A DNA stretch of 64,000 nt, from positions 1-64,000 of the forward strand of contig JAGQRH010000008.1 in assembly GCA_020425605.1 (NCBI GenBank), read 5' to 3'. Below the pieces are notes generated by a model. That model was not told the DNA's origin and did not search any database. It saw only the letters and a program-made list of their open reading frames with translations. Of the stretch, positions 60,541 to 64,000 are shown in pieces. Positions within the stretch are counted from its first letter, which is position 1. Every line of letters begins with the position of its first letter. The position numbers were made by a program, and so were the translations under genes. This DNA is from Planctomycetota bacterium (GTDB lineage Bacteria; Planctomycetota; UBA8742; UBA2392).

Positions 60541-61466
60541 TGACCGGGAAGATACCAGCCGGGCCCGGAGGGGTCGACGGTGACCACACGGTGGTTGCCC
60601 GTATCCGCGACGTAGAGCATGTCTTTGCCAGCACAGACATCCCACGGCCCGTTCAGCTCGCCGTGGGCGGCGCCCGGCCGCCCGAAACAGCCGAGGCATT
60701 CACCTTCAGGAGAGAGCTTCTGGATGCGGTGGCCTCCGTACTCCGCCACAAAGAGCGCACCGTCTAGCACACAACAACCGTACGGATAGCGGAACTCGCC
60801 GGGACCGTCGCCGTGCCTTCCAAAATCGCGCAGGAAACCGCCGTGCAGGTCGAACACCAGAATCTTATCCGACGCGTCGCATACGAACAGCTCGTCGCCC
60901 AGCCGGGCAAGTCCCATGCATCGAGTGAACTGGCCGGGGCCGGTGCCGAAGCTGCCAAACTGTCGCTTGAAGGTCCCATCCTGACTGAACACCTGAATAC
61001 GGTTGGCTTCGCCATCGCCGTATTCGGTGACGATCAACTCGCCTTCTTCGAGCAGCACGCGTTGCGGATAGGTGAATTCGCCCGATGCAGTCCCGAATTT
61101 GCCGAAACGAAGCGTCTCATGCCCCTGCGCATCGAACCGCAGCACTCGACTTGAGTGCGTGTCAGCGACGAAACAGCCTCCATCTTCCAGCGCCAGAATG
61201 CCGATCGGAAACCCGCGCCCCTCGGGCTTGGGCAGCCCGGCCGTCAGGAGATGTCTGCCGTTCAAGTCAAATGCCTGAATTCGTCCACTGCGATCGACAA
61301 CCCACAGACGGCCGGCAGCCACGCTGACCCCGCGCGGTGTAATGAAGCGCCCGTCTGACGGCCCCGGCCCGCCGATCACGCGGACATGCGCATCAGCAGA
61401 TGCGTCGCCGCCACAGGCGCTGGTCGCGATCAGTATCACCAGGAGGGTTGGCGCAAAGTGCTTCAT
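60537..61466 (-). CDS. NHL-repeat lipoprotein
   Basis: About 309 residues from ATG 61466 (MKHFAPTLLVILIATSAC), with a lipobox ending at Cys18. The frame start at 61520 adds 18 residues without function. The mature part has about six NHL/beta-propeller blades, each with a VADT/CDA/VAEYGGHRI motif and ending G-x-F-x-x-P, for example FGSFGTGPGQFTRCMGLARL and FGRHGDGPGEFRYPYG. It is probably an exported propeller that binds a ligand or protein; no active site is visible. It overlaps the binding-protein gene by ATGA and heads the long minus-strand run. Confidence 0.82.
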   Translation of the reverse strand: MKHFAPTLLVILIATSACGGDASADAHVRVIGGPGPSDGRFITPRGVSVAAGRLWVVDRSGRIQAFDLNGRHLLTAGLPKPEGRGFPIGILALEDGGCFVADTHSSRVLRFDAQGHETLRFGKFGTASGEFTYPQRVLLEEGELIVTEYGDGEANRIQVFSQDGTFKRQFGSFGTGPGQFTRCMGLARLGDELFVCDASDKILVFDLHGGFLRDFGRHGDGPGEFRYPYGCCVLDGALFVAEYGGHRIQKLSPEGECLGCFGRPGAAHGELNGPWDVCAGKDMLYVADTGNHRVVTVDPSGPGWYLPGQ

Positions 61467-61564
61467 GCGCAGATTGTAGCCTGAGTCGTTCAGTTGCCGC
61501 CACCGGAGTTCACGCAACATTGAACGCTATGGCGGCGACTTCACGCGCCGTTATGATTCGCGGC

Positions 61565-63175
61565 ATGCGCTATGGCTTCGTCATCGACAATCGCGTCTGC
61601 ATCGGATGCCACGCCTGCACCGTTGCGTGCAAGGCCGAGCACCTGGTGCCGATTGGCGTAAACCGCACATGGGTGAAGTACATAGAGCGCGGTGAGTTTC
61701 CCAACGTCAGTCGCCAGTTCCAGGTCACGCGCTGCAATCATTGTGTCGACGCACCGTGCGTGACGATCTGCCCGACCAGTGCCCTGTTTTCGCGCAAGGA
61801 CGGCATCGTCGATTTCGACCAACGGCGATGTATCGGCTGCAAGTCGTGCACCCAGGCGTGCCCCTACGACGCCATCTACATCGACCCGAACCTGCATACC
61901 GCAGCCAAGTGTAACTTCTGCGCACACCGCATCGACCAGGGCCTGAACCCGAGCTGCGTCAACATCTGCCCAGAGCAAGCAATCCACTTCGGGGACCTGG
62001 ACGACCCCAAGTCCGACGTTGCCGAGCTGACCAGCCGCCACCACGTCGGCCAGCGCAAGCCCGAGAAGGGCACCATGCCGAGCGTGTTCTACATCGACGG
62101 CGACGTTGCCAGCCTCAACCCGGCCGCGACATCCATGCCCGAAACCACGATGTGGTCCAGCCAGAACCGCGGCGTCGGCCACAACGAAGGCAAGACCGGC
62201 GACGCGACAGACCTGCTGGGCATTGTCCGCCGCGCACAGGCCACACGCGCGGAACGCAGCGATTCGCCTGAGCCCGTGCTCGACGGTTTGCTGCGTGAGA
62301 TGGAAAAAGCCACGGGATCGTCCAAGGTACGCCGCGCCTACGACCAGCCGGACAAAGGCATCCAGTGGGGCTGGGAGGTCGCAGCCTATGTTGTCACCAA
62401 GGCAGCCTCGGCAGGGCTGGCACTGGTGTGTGCACTGGCATTCATTCTGCCGATGGTGGGCGTAAGCATCCCGGCGCTGAATACGGCCAGCAGCCTGTAT
62501 CAGGTAGGCCTGCCGATTGCTTCTCTCATCTTGCTTGCAATCACTGGGGGACTGCTGATCAAGGACCTCGATCAGCCACTGAGGTTCCTATACGTGCTCC
62601 TTCGGCCGCACTGGACCAGCTGGCTGGTACGCGGCGGCTACATAATCACCGTAACCGGCGGCCTGACAACGCTTTGGCTCGCAAATGGGTTGTTTCTACA
62701 TTCACTCTTCCTCTTTAACACTCTGGCGTGGCCGCTGGCGATCGCGTCGCTTGCCTGCGCCGGCTACACGGCATTCCTGTTCGGCCAGTGCAAGGGGCGC
62801 GATTTCTGGCAGTCACCCGCGCTGCCGATTCACATGGTCAATCACGCGCCGCTGGTCGGCTTTGCGGTTTTAGCACTAATGGGCCGTGACGTGCGCTGGT
62901 GGGTCTTCGCGTTCGCGGCGATCAACTTGGCAGTAGTGGCGTTCGAAATCTGGGGCAAGCACCCGAACGAAGACAGCGCCGCAACCGCGCACGACATGCA
63001 GCACGGGCGCGCGGGCAGCCTGTTCTGGTTCGGAGTGATCGGTATCGGCGGCGTATTGCCGCTGCTGCTGCTTGGCGTGAACGCGCCCTTCTCAGCAAGT
63101 CTGGCAATTCTGATCGGCCTGGCGATCACCGAGTATCTGTGGGTCTTCATCCCGCAGAAGAGGCCGAACAGTTAG
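61565..63175 (+). CDS. Fused 4Fe-4S ferredoxin and NrfD-type membrane subunit
   Basis: About 536 residues from ATG 61565 (MRYGFVIDN); ATG 61553 and 61529 are alternatives. Residues about 10-150 carry four complete cysteine sets: CIGCHACTVAC, CNHCVDAPCVTIC, CIGCKSCTQAC and CNFC...CVNIC, so four [4Fe-4S] clusters as in PsrB/DmsB-like subunits. After a linker of about 100 residues comes an NrfD/PsrC-type domain with eight or nine helices (LVCALAFILPMVGVSI to ILIGLAITEYLWVFI). It would pass electrons between quinone and the molybdenum subunit encoded 7 bases downstream. The usual arrangement has separate genes, so the fusion is unusual. No signal peptide or Tat motif is visible. Confidence 0.85.
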   Translation: MRYGFVIDNRVCIGCHACTVACKAEHLVPIGVNRTWVKYIERGEFPNVSRQFQVTRCNHCVDAPCVTICPTSALFSRKDGIVDFDQRRCIGCKSCTQACPYDAIYIDPNLHTAAKCNFCAHRIDQGLNPSCVNICPEQAIHFGDLDDPKSDVAELTSRHHVGQRKPEKGTMPSVFYIDGDVASLNPAATSMPETTMWSSQNRGVGHNEGKTGDATDLLGIVRRAQATRAERSDSPEPVLDGLLREMEKATGSSKVRRAYDQPDKGIQWGWEVAAYVVTKAASAGLALVCALAFILPMVGVSIPALNTASSLYQVGLPIASLILLAITGGLLIKDLDQPLRFLYVLLRPHWTSWLVRGGYIITVTGGLTTLWLANGLFLHSLFLFNTLAWPLAIASLACAGYTAFLFGQCKGRDFWQSPALPIHMVNHAPLVGFAVLALMGRDVRWWVFAFAAINLAVVAFEIWGKHPNEDSAATAHDMQHGRAGSLFWFGVIGIGGVLPLLLLGVNAPFSASLAILIGLAITEYLWVFIPQKRPNS

Positions 63176-63182
63176 GCGCACC

Positions 63183-64000
63183 ATGGGCAAGGCAAAGATC
63201 AGCTTCATTGAAAAGATTGCGACCGCGCTGCGGATCATCCCTTCGCTGGGCGACGAGGGCATGCCGACTCGCATGGAACCGGGGATTCACTCCGCTCCGT
63301 TTCCGTTGAGTAGCTTCCCGCCGGTTGAGAAGTGGAACGACTGGGAAGAGCTCGACCCGCAAGCTTGGCCGGTACTCAAGAAGCGCAAGTACAGCATCGT
63401 GCCAACCACATGCTTCAACTGCGAAAGCGCCTGCGGTCTGCTGGCGTACGTTGACAAGGAATCGAACGAAGTTCGAAAGTTCGAGGGCAACCCGATGCAC
63501 CCGGGCTCGCGCGGGCGCAACTGCGCCAAGGGCCCGGCGACAAAGAACCAGCTCGATGACCCAGACCGCATCCTCTACCCACTCAAGCGCGCCGGAAAAC
63601 GCGGCGAGGGCAAATGGGAGCGCGTCACGTGGCAAGAGGCGCTGAAGGACATCGGCGGCAAAATCGGCGCCAGTTTCGACGCGGGGCGGCAAAACAACGT
63701 CGTGTATCACGTCGGCCGTCCCGGCCACGAAGGCTACATGGACCGCGTGCTGAAGGGCTGGGGCATTGATGGTCACAACTCACACACCACGATCTGCAGC
63801 GCGGGCGCGCGCCACGGCTATTCGCTGTGGATGAAGTCCGACCGGCCGAGCCCGGACCACGCCAACGCACGCGTGATCCTGCTGGTCAGTGCGCACCTCG
63901 AAAGCGGCCATTACTTCAACCCGCACGCCCAGCGCATCATGGAAGGCGTGATGGCGGGCGCAAAGCTGGTCACCCTTGACCCACGCCTGAGCAACACCGC
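63183..64000 (+). CDS. Molybdopterin oxidoreductase, N-terminal part (runs off window)
   Basis: The frame is open from ATG 63183 to the right edge (272 residues seen). The [4Fe-4S] binding motif is CFNCESACG with the fourth Cys in RGRNCAKG, typical of the bis-MGD (DMSO reductase) superfamily. The molybdopterin domain starts with RVTWQEALKDIGGKIGA and continues to LVTLDPRLSN. Cys205 in TTICSAGARHGYS is at a likely molybdenum-ligand position, as in PsrA-like enzymes, though this needs an alignment. The N-terminus (MGKAKISFIEKIATALR) has no twin-arginine signal, so the subunit should stay on the cytoplasmic side or be carried by a partner. With the upstream gene it forms a polysulfide-reductase-like complex. 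Confidence 0.88.
   Translation, partial: MGKAKISFIEKIATALRIIPSLGDEGMPTRMEPGIHSAPFPLSSFPPVEKWNDWEELDPQAWPVLKKRKYSIVPTTCFNCESACGLLAYVDKESNEVRKFEGNPMHPGSRGRNCAKGPATKNQLDDPDRILYPLKRAGKRGEGKWERVTWQEALKDIGGKIGASFDAGRQNNVVYHVGRPGHEGYMDRVLKGWGIDGHNSHTTICSAGARHGYSLWMKSDRPSPDHANARVILLVSAHLESGHYFNPHAQRIMEGVMAGAKLVTLDPRLSNT

Overview
The window is high-GC, gene-dense bacterial DNA from an organism with an outer membrane. The signs are beta-barrel and secreted proteins with signal peptides, lipoboxes, Tat-type signals and very long exported proteins with Cys/TM/Arg C-terminal sorting tails. The MoxR/DUF58/VWA/GATase-like operon, the exported repeat proteins and the mixture of metabolic operons recall Planctomycetota or related uncultured lineages. 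No rRNA or other taxonomic marker is present, so this is only a guess. I saw no rRNA, tRNA, CRISPR array or insertion sequence.

Region 1 (1-2048) is worn accessory DNA: the end of a radical SAM gene, a 49-residue fragment of an RHS core, a small protein that may be an orphan immunity protein, and a frameshifted gene remnant. Region 2 (2049-15465) is the most notable part: a MarR regulator followed by eleven tightly packed co-directional genes. They encode lysine 2,3-aminomutase, beta-lysine N-acetyltransferase, an amino-acid ABC importer, a class III aminotransferase, both subunits of a 3-oxoacid CoA-transferase, an M20 deacylase, a thiolase, a GABA-type aminotransferase and a succinate semialdehyde dehydrogenase. 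Read in order they can take L-lysine through N6-acetyl-beta-lysine, 3-oxo-6-acetamidohexanoate, 4-acetamidobutyrate and GABA to succinate plus acetyl-CoA and acetate. The individual reactions resemble a route known biochemically from beta-lysine-grown Pseudomonas; the complete one-operon encoding is what stands out.

Region 3 (15543-25383, minus strand) is a carotenoid operon: crtB, crtI, an unusual alpha/beta hydrolase, crtE, a family 2 glycosyltransferase, a CrtD-like desaturase, cruF, an XRE-cupin regulator and tspO, with a putative outer-membrane barrel at the end. No lycopene cyclase is present, so the expected product is an acyclic hydroxylated, probably glycosylated carotenoid. Divergent from it is a Tat-lipoprotein berberine-bridge-enzyme-like flavoprotein. 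Region 4 (27165-43742) has an HTH-plus-helical-repeat regulator divergent from a 1,814-residue exported protein, then a second exported protein of about 2,920 residues. Both end in the same kind of sorting tail, and the second is built from many ~160-residue repeats.

Region 5 (43987-61466, minus strand) is a nearly continuous run of twelve genes: an NHL lipoprotein, a binding-protein ABC importer of the ferric-iron family, an exported GATase-like membrane protein, an ABC-2 exporter, a long coiled-coil membrane protein, a large VWA/GATase-like protein, MoxR, DUF58 and a BatA-like VWA protein. Region 6 (61565-64000, plus strand) starts a membrane oxidoreductase operon: a fused 4x[4Fe-4S]/NrfD protein and the start of a molybdopterin catalytic subunit that runs off the right edge. 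Neither has a visible Tat signal.
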